This document shows, one piece after another, positions 14,256 through 22,321 of a stretch of DNA of 64,000 bases. The notes beneath the pieces were generated by a model. It worked only from the letters and a program-made list of their open reading frames with translations. It had not been told where the DNA came from and ran no database searches. Positions within the stretch are counted from its first letter, which is position 1. Each line of letters begins with the position of its first letter. The translations under genes and the position numbers were made by a program. The DNA is from Flavobacterium sp. ACN2 (GTDB lineage Bacteria > Bacteroidota > Bacteroidia > Flavobacteriales > Flavobacteriaceae): positions 1 to 64,000 of the forward strand of contig NZ_MRCM01000006.1 of NCBI RefSeq assembly GCF_002303885.1. The letters are read 5' to 3'.

Positions 14256-15563
14256 ATGAAAACATCTCAGGGAAATAGACATTCTTTTATTCAAACAATT
14301 GCTGCGGGAACTTTTATGTTATTAGCATCAGCTTCTTTCGCACAGAACAAAGACAAGCAAAATAAAAATGATGAGAGTTTAATACGTCCTTATCATATTG
14401 CCGTTTCACAGGAAGCGATTACAGATCTTCGAAATCGTATCAATGCTACAAGATGGCCAGATCAAGAAACGGTTAGCGATCAGTCACAAGGGGTACAATT
14501 AAATCAGATTCAGCGTCTGGTAAAATATTGGGGAACGGATTATGATTGGCATAAGGCCGAAGATAAACTAAATGCGCTGCCTCAGTTTATAACGAACATC
14601 GACGGACTGGATATTCAGTTTGTACATGTAAAATCGAAACACAAAAATGCAATGCCACTAATTATTACGCACGGCTGGCCAGGTTCGGTTTTTGAGCTTT
14701 TAAAAGTAGTTGGGCCGCTTACAGATCCGACTTCGTACGGAGGAAAAGCAGAAGATGCTTTCGATTTAGTAATTCCGTCAATGCCAGGTTATGGTTTTTC
14801 TGAAAAACCAAAAGGAACGGGTTGGGGGCCAGAGAAAATTGGAAACGCTTGGGATGTTCTAATGAAACGTTTAGGTTATAAACATTACGTTTCGCAAGGT
14901 GGCGATTGGGGTTCTGTAATCGCAGATGCTATGGCGCGACAAGCCCCAGAAGGTTTATTAGGAATTCATGTAAATATGCCAGCGACAGTTCCCGCTGATG
15001 TTGCTAAGGCGCTAAAAGACGGTGATTCGGCTCCTCAAGGATTATCGGTTAAGGAAAAAGCAGCTTTTAATTCACTAAACAAATTATATACAAAAGGTGG
15101 CGGTTATGCTGGAATGATGGTAACACGTCCGCAGACTTTAGGTTATGGATTGACAGATTCTCCTGTTGGATTGGCTTCATTTTTTTTGGATAAATTCAAT
15201 GAATGGACATACAGTGGAGGAAATGCCGAAAAAGCACTTACGAAAGATGAAATGCTAGACGATATTTCATTGTATTGGCTAACTAATACAGCTAATTCTT
15301 CGGCTCAACTGTATTGGGAAAATAACAATAACAATTTTAATGCTTTTGAACAGAAAACAGCTGAGATTAAAATTCCAGTAGCGATTACGGTATTCCCTGG
15401 AGAGATTTATCAAGCACCGAAAAGCTGGGCTGAAAAAGCATACAAAAACTTGTCTTACTATAATGAGGTAAACAAAGGCGGGCATTTCGCTTCATGGGAA
15501 GAGCCACAAATTTTCACTGTTGAACTTCGCGATGCTTTCAGAAGTTTAAGAGGAAAACACTAA
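14256..15563 (+). CDS. Secreted epoxide hydrolase (alpha/beta fold, N-terminal EHN domain)
   Basis: The protein has 435 residues from the ATG of MKTSQGNRHSFIQ. A longer ORF reading is ruled out because it would start inside the -7 box. A signal peptide (TFMLLASASFAQ) is followed by an epoxide-hydrolase N-terminal domain (RPYHIAVSQEAITDLRNRI...W) and the hydrolase core. The core shows HGWPGS with the oxyanion hole, nucleophile Asp in GGDWGSV, lid segment with SAQLYWEN, and His in GGHFASWEEP. These enzymes open epoxides to diols. It is followed after 54 bp by a cupin gene and shares its promoter design with the next hydrolase and DoxX genes. Confidence 0.85.
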   Translation: MKTSQGNRHSFIQTIAAGTFMLLASASFAQNKDKQNKNDESLIRPYHIAVSQEAITDLRNRINATRWPDQETVSDQSQGVQLNQIQRLVKYWGTDYDWHKAEDKLNALPQFITNIDGLDIQFVHVKSKHKNAMPLIITHGWPGSVFELLKVVGPLTDPTSYGGKAEDAFDLVIPSMPGYGFSEKPKGTGWGPEKIGNAWDVLMKRLGYKHYVSQGGDWGSVIADAMARQAPEGLLGIHVNMPATVPADVAKALKDGDSAPQGLSVKEKAAFNSLNKLYTKGGGYAGMMVTRPQTLGYGLTDSPVGLASFFLDKFNEWTYSGGNAEKALTKDEMLDDISLYWLTNTANSSAQLYWENNNNNFNAFEQKTAEIKIPVAITVFPGEIYQAPKSWAEKAYKNLSYYNEVNKGGHFASWEEPQIFTVELRDAFRSLRGKH

Positions 15564-15617
15564 TTCAAATATTATTAAACAAATAGAAAATACACAAACT
15601 AAAAAACAGAAAAAATC

Positions 15618-16031
15618 ATGGAAACGAAAAAACAAAAAACATGGGTTATCATCGCAATTATTGTTTTAGGAGTCATTGCGTTTTTAGTTCCGAATCAGAT
15701 TACAGCACAAACAGGCGTTAAACGCATCGATTTGCAAAAACATGATCTAAGCGTTCCGGGACGCGAAATGGTTCAGGCAAGAATCGATTTTGACGGACAT
15801 TCCGCTTTTGGGAAACATTCTCATCTGGGCGAAGAAGTGATTTACGTTGTTGAAGGCTCGTTGGAGTATCAGATTGAAGGCGAAAAACCAGTGACTTTAA
15901 AAGCCGGTGAAGTACTTTTTATTCCAGCAGGCGTGGTGCATTCGGCTAAAAATAATACAAATGTGAAAGCATCAGAACTGGCGACTTATATTGTGGAAAA
16001 AGGGAAACCGATTTTGACTATGAAAAAATAG
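15618..16031 (+). CDS. Membrane-anchored cupin-domain protein
   Basis: The protein has 137 residues. One N-terminal membrane segment (about 9-26, WVIIAIIVLGVIAFLV) is followed by a single cupin barrel. Its metal-binding pattern is visible in HSAFGKHSHLGEEVIYVVEG (His, His, Glu) and PAGVVHSAKN (His). It could be an exported oxygenase-like or sugar-binding cupin. It lies 54 bp after the epoxide hydrolase gene and is probably co-transcribed with it. The substrate is unknown. Confidence 0.8.
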   Translation: METKKQKTWVIIAIIVLGVIAFLVPNQITAQTGVKRIDLQKHDLSVPGREMVQARIDFDGHSAFGKHSHLGEEVIYVVEGSLEYQIEGEKPVTLKAGEVLFIPAGVVHSAKNNTNVKASELATYIVEKGKPILTMKK

Positions 16032-16054
16032 TTTCACGTTGAATGCGTGTAGTT

Positions 16055-16495
16055 TTTAACGCAGAGTGCGCAAAGCTTTTTCGCAAAGTACGCGAAGTTC
16101 TGTTTAAAGAGAATGTCAGTAGACATTAAGTTCGCAAAGCTTTGTGTTGAAAGTTACGCCACAGATTAAATTGATTTTCACAGATTTTAATCATTTTAAT
16201 CCTTTAATCTGTGGCAAAAAAAATTAGCGAAGCATGTTAGATAAAGCTTTGTGAACTCAGAAGAAACTTAGCTTCAACTCAAAAAAATCTTTGTGTTCTC
16301 TGCGAAAAACCTTTGCGAACTCTGCGATCTTTTTTGTGAATATTGTCTTTTTTTTATCTCGCAAAGACGCGAAGTCGCAAAGTTTTATTTTCACAAAGCT
16401 TAGGGAACTTAAAAGAAACTTAGTTTCAACTCAAAAAAATCTTTGTGCGCTTTGCGAATCCTTTGTGCTCTTTGCGTTAAAATTGCCCAAATTAA
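16055..16495. repeat. CTTTGCG-rich degenerate intergenic repeat, long copy
   Basis: Both orientations of GCAAAG/CTTTGCG words are mixed with a TAATCTGTGGC segment. The phrase AACTTAGNTTCAACTCAAAA occurs twice (about 16265 and 16417). No credible gene is seen in the gap. Confidence 0.5.
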
Positions 16496-16499
16496 AGTC

Positions 16500-16574
16500 T
16501 GTCCATTTCAACCTAAACTTTGTCCACTTCACCTTTTTTTACCTTTTAAAACAAACAATGTCAAGATACCTTTG
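16500..16574 (+). promoter_or_regulatory. Promoter with paired 21-bp-spaced activator repeats (copy 2)
   Basis: TGTCCATTTCAACCT starts at 16500 and TGTCCACTTCACCT at 16521, again 21 bp apart. The -7 box TACCTTTG is at 16567-16574, exactly 46 bp after the start of the second repeat, as in copy 1. The base sequence between the elements differs, so the conserved spacing is informative. Confidence 0.8.
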
Positions 16575-16618
16575 ACGAAGAAATTAACTGATAATCAACT
16601 AATCAAATAATAAAAATT

Positions 16619-17605
16619 ATGAAAACACTATCTAATATTCTAATCGCTATTCTTTTTATGAATGGAGCTTTCACTCAAGCACAAACTTCAAAACAAAAAA
16701 CAATTGAAGTAAACAGTTCACTTGGAACTTTAAAACAAATTAATGCTGGATTATTAAACGTGGGGTATACAGAAGCAGGTCCGTCAAACGGAACTCCAGT
16801 AATATTGCTTCACGGCTGGCCTTATGATATTCACAGTTATAATGAAGTCGTTCCGATTTTAGTAGCAAAAGGTTATCACGTTTTTACACCATACTTACGC
16901 GGATTTGGAACTACGACTTTTCTTTCGAAAGATACTTTCAGAAACGGTCAACAAGCTGCTTTAGCAAGTGATATTATCGCTTTTATGGATGCACTGAAAA
17001 TTGACAAAGCTGTAATTGGCGGTTTCGATTGGGGAGCGAGAACTGCGGTTGTAGTATCGGCACTTTGGCCAGAACGCTTAAAAGGTTTGGTTTCAGTAAG
17101 TGGTTATTTGGTGGTGAATCTAGAAGCAAATTTAAAACCGCTTCCTCCAACAGCTGAGTTAGGATGGTGGTACCAATATTATTTCGCAACCGAAAGGGGA
17201 AAACAAGGTTACACACAAAACACTTACGATTTCAATAAACTAATCTGGAAAATCGCTTCTCCGTTATGGAATTTCGATAAAGCAACTTACGATCAAACGG
17301 CTCAATCTTTTGATAATCCAGATCATGTAGCGATTGTGATTCATAATTACAGATGGAGACAATCTCTTGAAGGAGGAGAAACAAAATACGATAATCTAGA
17401 AAAACGCCTTGCTGCAAAACCAGAGATTAAAGTGCCAACCATTACAATAGGAAGTGATTTTGACGGCGCTTTCGCGGATGGAAAAGCGTACGCCAACAAA
17501 TTCACCGGAAAATACGAACACAGAGTTTTAAAAGGAATCGGACACAACGTTCCGCAAGAAGATCCAAAGGCGTTTGCACAAGCGATAATTGATGTCTCTA
17601 AGTAA
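16619..17605 (+). CDS. Secreted alpha/beta hydrolase, epoxide hydrolase/haloalkane dehalogenase-like
   Basis: The 328-residue protein has a signal peptide (MKTLSNILIAILFMNGAFTQ AQ). Features are VILLHGWPYDIHSY (oxyanion), nucleophile Asp in GGFDWGARTA, and a late catalytic His in GIGHNVPQEDP. An acidic nucleophile points to epoxide hydrolase or dehalogenase chemistry rather than an esterase. It lies 97 bp upstream of an ohr gene on the same strand, behind the shared activator-repeat promoter. Confidence 0.82.
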   Translation: MKTLSNILIAILFMNGAFTQAQTSKQKTIEVNSSLGTLKQINAGLLNVGYTEAGPSNGTPVILLHGWPYDIHSYNEVVPILVAKGYHVFTPYLRGFGTTTFLSKDTFRNGQQAALASDIIAFMDALKIDKAVIGGFDWGARTAVVVSALWPERLKGLVSVSGYLVVNLEANLKPLPPTAELGWWYQYYFATERGKQGYTQNTYDFNKLIWKIASPLWNFDKATYDQTAQSFDNPDHVAIVIHNYRWRQSLEGGETKYDNLEKRLAAKPEIKVPTITIGSDFDGAFADGKAYANKFTGKYEHRVLKGIGHNVPQEDPKAFAQAIIDVSK

Positions 17606-17702
17606 ATTCCAATTTTTAAATCCCAAATTCCAAATTCAATAGCAAAAATCAATATCAATAAACATTTCACATTTTACAAATAACATTTTACACAAAAAAA
17701 TC

Positions 17703-18113
17703 ATGGAAACAAAAATTTTATACACAGGAAAAACACACACAACAGGCGGTAGAGAAGGAGCTTCTCAAAGTTCAGACGAACAATTGAATATCAAATTAAG
17801 CGCACCCGGATCTTCACGTCCTGGAACAAATCCGGAGCAATTGTTTGCTGCGGGATGGTCAGCTTGTTTTATTGGAGCTTTAGGAATTGCGGCTTCTAAA
17901 CTTGGCGTTAGACTTCCAGCAGAAACCGCTGTAGATGCCGAAGTAGATTTGTGCGTAACAGAAGGAGAATATTCGCTTCAGGCAAGATTAAATATTAGTC
18001 TTCCAGGAATTGATACTCAAACGGCAGAAACTTTGGCGGCACAAGCGCATCAGACTTGTCCATATTCTAAAGCGACTAGAGGAAATATAAACGTTGAGAT
18101 TAATATTCTTTAA
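17703..18113 (+). CDS. ohr: Organic hydroperoxide resistance protein Ohr
   Basis: The 136-residue protein has the Ohr pattern: GREGASQSSDEQLNIKLS at the start, Cys55 in AAGWSACFIGAL, and Cys119 in HQTCPYSKATRGN. Ohr reduces organic hydroperoxides with these cysteines. It follows the hydrolase at 16619 without a visible terminator between and may be in its operon. The strong terminator at 18172 closes the unit. Confidence 0.93.
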   Translation: METKILYTGKTHTTGGREGASQSSDEQLNIKLSAPGSSRPGTNPEQLFAAGWSACFIGALGIAASKLGVRLPAETAVDAEVDLCVTEGEYSLQARLNISLPGIDTQTAETLAAQAHQTCPYSKATRGNINVEINIL

Positions 18114-18171
18114 AAGAGTTTTAAGTTATGAGTTATGGGTTATGAGTTGATGCGATAACTCAGCTCTCAAC

Positions 18172-18204
18172 AAACCTGACAGGATTTTAAAACCTGTCAG
18201 GTTT
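18172..18204 (+). terminator. Terminator after ohr
   Basis: A perfect 12-bp hairpin (AAACCTGACAGG / CCTGTCAGGTTT, 9-base loop) lies between ohr and the DUF1223 gene. The following T run is weak, so it may only reduce read-through. Confidence 0.6.
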
Positions 18205-18217
18205 AATAAATTTAATT

Positions 18218-18952
18218 ATGAAAAAGATAAAAATTTTAAGTGGGTTTATAGTGCTGTTTTTTTTAATTGGAAACAGCGTTTTTAGTCAAAACAACTCAAA
18301 AGGTTTTGCACTTTTAGAATTATATACTTCCGAAGGCTGTTCGAGCTGTCCGCCAGCAGATGAATTGCTTGGAAAAATTCAGAATGAATACCGAGATAAA
18401 AATGTTTATGTATTGGCTTATCATGTCGATTATTGGGACAAGCAAGGTTGGAAAGATATTTTCAGCAATGCTGATTTTACCAAAAGACAATACGATTACG
18501 CCCAATTTATGGGAAAAGAACCCATTTATACGCCTCAAGTAATTATTAATGGAAAAACTGATTTTATCGGTTCTCAGGAAACGAGTCTCAGAAACGGAAT
18601 TAAATCGGCGCTTTCAAAGCCAGTTTCGGCGAGTTTAAATTTAGAAGCAGATCAAAATGAGAATTCGCTTTCTGTAAATTATAACGTCGAAGCCACTTCA
18701 AAAAATAGTCGTTTATTGCTTGCAGTTGTTCAGAAAGAAGCTAAAAGCAATGTAAAAAGAGGCGAGAATGCGCATCGGGTTTTATCGCATTATCAAATTG
18801 TTCGTAATCTCCAATCTGTAGATTTAAACAAAGCCAAAAAAGGAACAGCATCAATTCATCTTCCTAAAAATTATAATGCACAGGATTTTGAAATCATTGG
18901 TTTTGTTCAAGATATGAATTCAGGTGCTATTTTGGGAGTTAAGAAGGCTTAG
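18218..18952 (+). CDS. Secreted DUF1223 thioredoxin-fold protein
   Basis: The 244-residue protein has a signal peptide (MKKIKILSGFIVLFFLIGNS VFSQ). A thioredoxin-like motif sits right after it: LLELYTSEGCSSCPPADELL with Cys41 and Cys44. HVDYWDKQGWKD and EPIYTPQVIINGK are also typical of DUF1223. The family is exported and its role is not established; the CxxC suggests a redox or metal role. It lies in a group of peroxide- and electrophile-response genes. Confidence 0.85.
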   Translation: MKKIKILSGFIVLFFLIGNSVFSQNNSKGFALLELYTSEGCSSCPPADELLGKIQNEYRDKNVYVLAYHVDYWDKQGWKDIFSNADFTKRQYDYAQFMGKEPIYTPQVIINGKTDFIGSQETSLRNGIKSALSKPVSASLNLEADQNENSLSVNYNVEATSKNSRLLLAVVQKEAKSNVKRGENAHRVLSHYQIVRNLQSVDLNKAKKGTASIHLPKNYNAQDFEIIGFVQDMNSGAILGVKKA

Positions 18953-18967
18953 ATTTAGTATTAAAAT

Positions 18968-19037
18968 TTTCTCTCGCAGATTTTGGAGATTTAGCAGATA
19001 AAAAAATCTGTTTTATCTGCTAAATCTGCGAGAGAAA
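18968..19037. repeat. TCTGCG-type inverted repeat, terminator-like
   Basis: Nested arms CTCTCGCAGAT / ATCTGCGAGAG and TTTAGCAGATAAAA / TTTTATCTGCTAAA form a long hairpin 16 bp after the DUF1223 stop. Related tracts occur at 22.15, 45.9, 49.48 and 58.9 kb. Confidence 0.6.
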
Positions 19038-19192
19038 TTCACAGAACCAAAGAACTAGTTTTTTTGCTTCCAATTTTTCCACACAGTTTGTCATCCCGAG
19101 ACTGAAAACTTTGCGTCTCTGCGACTTTGCGAGATTAAAATTTATCTCCAAAAATCATTAAAAATCTGCGTGAAATCTTTTTCAAATAAACC

Positions 19193-19200
19193 TATCTTTG
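19193..19200 (+). promoter_or_regulatory. -7 box of the LytS/LytTR pair
   Basis: TATCTTTG matches the flavobacterial TAnnTTTG consensus 22 bp upstream of the kinase start codon. No activator repeats are seen upstream. Confidence 0.6.
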
Positions 19201-19222
19201 ATCATAACAAACCAATTACAAT

Positions 19223-20239
19223 ATGGAAAAAACAAAACGTTTTCAGGTTTCGCTCAAAGTCATTTGGGGAAGTTCGATTGCATTGGCGATTCTGGCTTCG
19301 ATTCCTAAATTATTTGATGCCGGTTCAACATCTGGAGATATTGTCATAAACTCTTCGATTACATTGTTGTTTTCCCTTTTTATATGGTATTACAATATTT
19401 ATAGTTTACCAAAATTTTCTGCTAATCATGCCAATAAAAGCCTTTTTAACTGGAAGCTTTTACTGAGTGTTATTCTAGGGATTGTCTTAATGGTGATTTT
19501 GGTAATCGCACATCAGGAACTGTTTCAGGTTTCAAAAATGGATGCGCCAATCATGTTCGAACTTCGTGGAGTTTTGATCAACTTGATTGTCTATATGTTC
19601 TTGCATCTTCTTTTTCAAAACTACCAAACGCAACAAATGGGAGTTGAGCTAGAACGCACAAAAGCGGTAAACCTTGGCGCTCAATACGAATTATTGAAAC
19701 AACAGGTAAATCCGCATTTTTTATTTAATAGTCTGAATACGCTAAAATCTATGGTCGACATTCAAGATCCGCAGAGTTCTGATTTTATCTTGAAATTATC
19801 CGATTTTTATCGTTTTACGCTTGAAAGTCGAAAAATGGATTTGATTCCGCTGAGCGAAGAAATTCAAATTCTGGATTCATACGTTTATCTGCTGAAAGCG
19901 CGTTTTGAAGACGGATTTGTTTTAGAAAATGAAATTGATCCAAAGCAGTACGATTCGGCAATTCCGCCTTTTACTTTACAATTATTAATTGAAAACTGCA
20001 TCAAACACAATGTTGTTTCTTTAGATAAACCTCTCAAAATAAAGCTTTATACAGAAAATGAGTTTTTGGTAGTTGAAAATAAAATTCAGCTTAAAAGAGG
20101 CGCTGTGTCTACAGGTGTTGGTTTAGATAATATCAACCAGCGTTTTATGCACCTGATTCATAAAGAAATTGAAATTGAAAAAGACGAAACTACCTTTAAA
20201 GTAAAAATACCACTAAATTATGACTATCATAATAATTGA
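19223..20239 (+). CDS. LytS/YehU-type sensor histidine kinase
   Basis: The 338-residue protein has four predicted membrane segments in the first 135 residues. The cytoplasmic His_kinase-type core follows: phospho-acceptor His165 in QQVNPHFLFNSLNTLKS, then the ATP-binding N box LLIENCIKHNVV and G box GVGLDNINQRF. It lacks an obvious periplasmic sensor domain, so a membrane signal is likely. Its last 20 bases overlap the LytTR regulator gene, which makes the two a coupled pair. It sits between promoters that share the 21-bp repeat module. Confidence 0.9.
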   Translation: MEKTKRFQVSLKVIWGSSIALAILASIPKLFDAGSTSGDIVINSSITLLFSLFIWYYNIYSLPKFSANHANKSLFNWKLLLSVILGIVLMVILVIAHQELFQVSKMDAPIMFELRGVLINLIVYMFLHLLFQNYQTQQMGVELERTKAVNLGAQYELLKQQVNPHFLFNSLNTLKSMVDIQDPQSSDFILKLSDFYRFTLESRKMDLIPLSEEIQILDSYVYLLKARFEDGFVLENEIDPKQYDSAIPPFTLQLLIENCIKHNVVSLDKPLKIKLYTENEFLVVENKIQLKRGAVSTGVGLDNINQRFMHLIHKEIEIEKDETTFKVKIPLNYDYHNN

Positions 20240-20987
20240 AGATGAAGTAAAAACGGCCAAAGCACTTGGTCAATTAATTCTGAGCATCAGACCCGATGTT
20301 CAGATTTTGTCTTATATACAAAGCATTGACGGCGCAGTAGATTATCTTTTAGAAAACGATCAGCCAGATCTTATTTTTATGGATATTCAACTGGCAGACG
20401 GTCAGTGTTTTGAGATTTTTAAGAATGTTGAGGTCTTGTCGCCTGTCATTTTCTGTACCGCTTTTGATGATTATGCCATCGAAGCATTCAAATCAAACGG
20501 AATTGATTATGTTCTAAAACCTTTTTCTAGAGACAGCATTTCGCAGGCTTTAAAGAAAGCGGGAGAATTGAAAAACTTCTTTCAGAGAAATAAAAAAGCC
20601 ATGCCCGATTTTGATTATTTATTGACTAGAAATGGCGAAAATAAAGGGAAAAGCAGTTTTTTAGTTTTCAAAAACAATAAATATCAAACCGTTTTAACCG
20701 AGAATATTGCGTTTTTCTTCATCAAAAACGAAACGCCAACGATTATGACTTTAGACAAAAACGAATATCCCTTAACGCAGTCTTTAGACGAAATTCATAA
20801 GCTTTTATCGCCAATTCAGTTCTTTAGAATCAACAGACAATATTTGGTTAATTTTTCGGCTATTCGAGAAGCAGAACATTATTTTTCGCGAAAAATAATT
20901 GTAAAACTAAGTGTTCCAACAGAAGAAAAATTATTGGTTGGAAAAGAAAAAGCAACGGCATTTTTGAGCTGGTTAGAAAACCGATAA
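20220..20987 (+). CDS. LytTR-family response regulator
   Basis: The 255-residue protein has an N-terminal receiver with the phospho-acceptor Asp55 in LIFMDIQLAD and conserved Lys in YVLKPFSRD. A C-terminal LytTR DNA-binding domain starts near 150 (FFRINRQYLVNFSAI, KIIVKLSVPTEEKLLVGKEK). LytTR proteins bind paired direct repeats about two helical turns apart. The three promoters with 21-bp-spaced repeats in this neighbourhood are natural candidate targets; that link is an inference. Confidence 0.9.
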   Translation: MTIIIIEDEVKTAKALGQLILSIRPDVQILSYIQSIDGAVDYLLENDQPDLIFMDIQLADGQCFEIFKNVEVLSPVIFCTAFDDYAIEAFKSNGIDYVLKPFSRDSISQALKKAGELKNFFQRNKKAMPDFDYLLTRNGENKGKSSFLVFKNNKYQTVLTENIAFFFIKNETPTIMTLDKNEYPLTQSLDEIHKLLSPIQFFRINRQYLVNFSAIREAEHYFSRKIIVKLSVPTEEKLLVGKEKATAFLSWLENR

Positions 20988-20988
20988 A

Positions 20989-21024
20989 CCAGTTAATTTC
21001 TCTTTTTATCAGATAATTAACTGG
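20989..21024. terminator. Terminator after the LytTR gene
   Basis: A perfect 10-bp inverted repeat (CCAGTTAATT / AATTAACTGG) begins 2 bp after the stop codon and is followed by a T-containing stretch. Confidence 0.65.
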
Positions 21025-21031
21025 CTTGATT

Positions 21032-21112
21032 TTATAATCCTGGAAACATAAAACAGCTTATAAAAAACAAAGCCGAAAGTATAAAACAGAGAATTAGAAT
21101 GATCTTTTTCAT
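21032..21112 (-). CDS. Possible 26-residue small lipoprotein
   Basis: The reading is MKKIILILCFILSALFFISC then FMFPGL. It has a clean lipoprotein-type signal and lipobox (FISC), followed by only six residues. It would be an entericidin-size lipopeptide. It lies between a terminator and a tandem repeat region and has no coding neighbour close by. It is short enough to arise by chance, but the signal shape is good. Confidence 0.35.
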   Translation of the reverse strand: MKKIILILCFILSALFFISCFMFPGL

Positions 21113-21171
21113 TGGGGAAAATTAAATTAAAATTTGTAGAGGCTATATTAAAAGGATAGTTCTTTTTTGTA

Positions 21172-21450
21172 AGCTTCAGAGAAGCGAAATATTTGTAGAC
21201 AATTGTATACAGTTACAATATAAAGCTCTAGATGAGTGATGTTTTTTTTATAATCTCAAATATATTCCGCTCCGTTGAAGCTTTTTTTATTTGGCTTTAT
21301 TGGAATTCTGTCTCAAAAGGTTAGCTCTTTTTTGAGAAAGCTTCAGGGAAGCGAAATATTTGTAGACAATTGTATACAGTTACAATATAAAGCTCCGGAG
21401 GAGTGACATATTTTTATGATCTTTCATATATGTCGCTCCGCTGAAGCTTT
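21172..21450. repeat. Two tandem copies of an AGCTTCAG-bounded element
   Basis: Copies at about 21172-21283 and 21339-21450 repeat with a period of 167 bp. Each runs from AGCTTCAG to (C/T)TGAAGCT, so the ends are inverted. They share an identical stretch of nearly 50 bp (beginning GAAGCGAAATATTTGTAGAC). Inside are further inverted words (GCTCCGGAGGAGTGAC with GTCGCTCCGCTGAAGC). No coding potential is seen. Confidence 0.75.
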
Positions 21451-21479
21451 TTTATTTTTATTGAAGTTCTATAAGTATT

Positions 21480-21869
21480 TTATTCTACTGGGGCATAAGT
21501 TGCTGTATACAGTTTTCTATACATAGCATACGTTACGCTAACCATTACAAAGGCAATAATAGCATCGGTTGCAGCGCCAAAACCTAAAACGGCAATTTTG
21601 GAAAAGAAAGCAAAGATGATATCGAAAAATACGCCTGCGAAAACCCATTCTTTCAATCGTAATAATTTGTTCGGAATTAAAAGCGTAATGACACCAGCTA
21701 CTTTAAAAACGCCAAGGATGTAAATGAAATGTGCAGGATAACCCAATTGTTGTGTGATACCCCAAACCAATGGATTATTTGTTAATTCGAAGAAACCGCT
21801 TGCGCCAAACCATAAAGAAGTTAATACTGCGCCTGTCCAATAGATAATTTTTGTTGTTTTTGAGTTCAT
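21480..21869 (-). CDS. DoxX-family membrane protein
   Basis: The 129-residue protein has four hydrophobic helices (IIYWTGAVLTSLWFGASGFF, YILGVFKVAGVITLLI, EWVFAGVFFDIIFAFFS, DAIIAFVMVSVTYAMY), typical of small DoxX proteins. DoxX members are linked to redox and thiol/quinone stress; in Bacillus one belongs to the MhqR quinone regulon. It is preceded by the third copy of the 21-bp-spaced repeat promoter, which ties it to the hydrolase and ohr genes. Confidence 0.85.
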   Translation of the reverse strand: MNSKTTKIIYWTGAVLTSLWFGASGFFELTNNPLVWGITQQLGYPAHFIYILGVFKVAGVITLLIPNKLLRLKEWVFAGVFFDIIFAFFSKIAVLGFGAATDAIIAFVMVSVTYAMYRKLYTATYAPVE

Positions 21870-21899
21870 GATTTTGATATTTAAAGTTATTTAACGGTA

Positions 21900-21974
21900 C
21901 AAATGTGCGTTGAAAGCCTTAAAAACGAAATCGAAATTATGTTGAAGCGGACAAACTTCGGGGTGAACTGGACG
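21900..21974 (-). promoter_or_regulatory. Promoter with paired 21-bp-spaced activator repeats (copy 3)
   Basis: On the minus strand, CGTCCAGTTCACC starts at 21974 and TGTCCGCTTCAAC at 21953, 21 bp apart. The -7-like box CACATTTG starts at 21907, exactly 46 bp after the second repeat. The box has one mismatch to TAnnTTTG. The DoxX start codon is 31 bp further on. The geometry equals that of copies 1 and 2. Confidence 0.75.
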
Positions 21975-21984
21975 CTGCTGGGCT

Positions 21985-22320
21985 TGGTATTTTTTAACGC
22001 AAAGTTCGCTAAGGTTTTTTTTATACAAATGCTGTAGAATTTAAGTTCGCAAAGCGATGTGAACAAAAAAGATATGAAATTCTCGCAAAGTCGCAGAGGC
22101 GCAAAGTTTTTATTTTTTAAAGCCACAGATTAAAAAGATTAAAAGGATTTATCTCTCGCAGATTTGGCAGATTTATTGGGATTTTTTAATATTAAAAATA
22201 TAATCTGCTCAATCTGCCAAATCTGCGAGAGGTAAAAAAACTTTGCGACTCTGCGACTTTGCGAGATTAAATAAACTTAGCGTGCTTTACGAAAATCCTC
22301 CGCGAACTTTGCGTTAAAAA
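21985..22320. repeat. CTTTGCG-rich and TCTGCG-type intergenic repeats
   Basis: The gap between the DoxX promoter and the end of the nitronate monooxygenase gene holds GCAAAG/CTTTGCG words. An inverted pair, CTCTCGCAGATTTGGCAGATT and its near complement, lies at about 22153-22230 and could end transcription of the upstream minus-strand operon. No gene is seen. Confidence 0.5.
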
Positions 22321-22321
22321 A

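Noticed and set aside
14211..14256. Upstream start of the epoxide hydrolase at 14211
   Set aside because: That codon lies inside the -7 box TACTTTTG and would not be transcribed as coding sequence. ATG at 14256 begins a proper signal peptide.
21155..21455. CRISPR-like repetition between the LytTR and DoxX genes
   Set aside because: There are only two units, with long 167-bp spacing and inverted ends. There are no short regular spacers and no cas genes.
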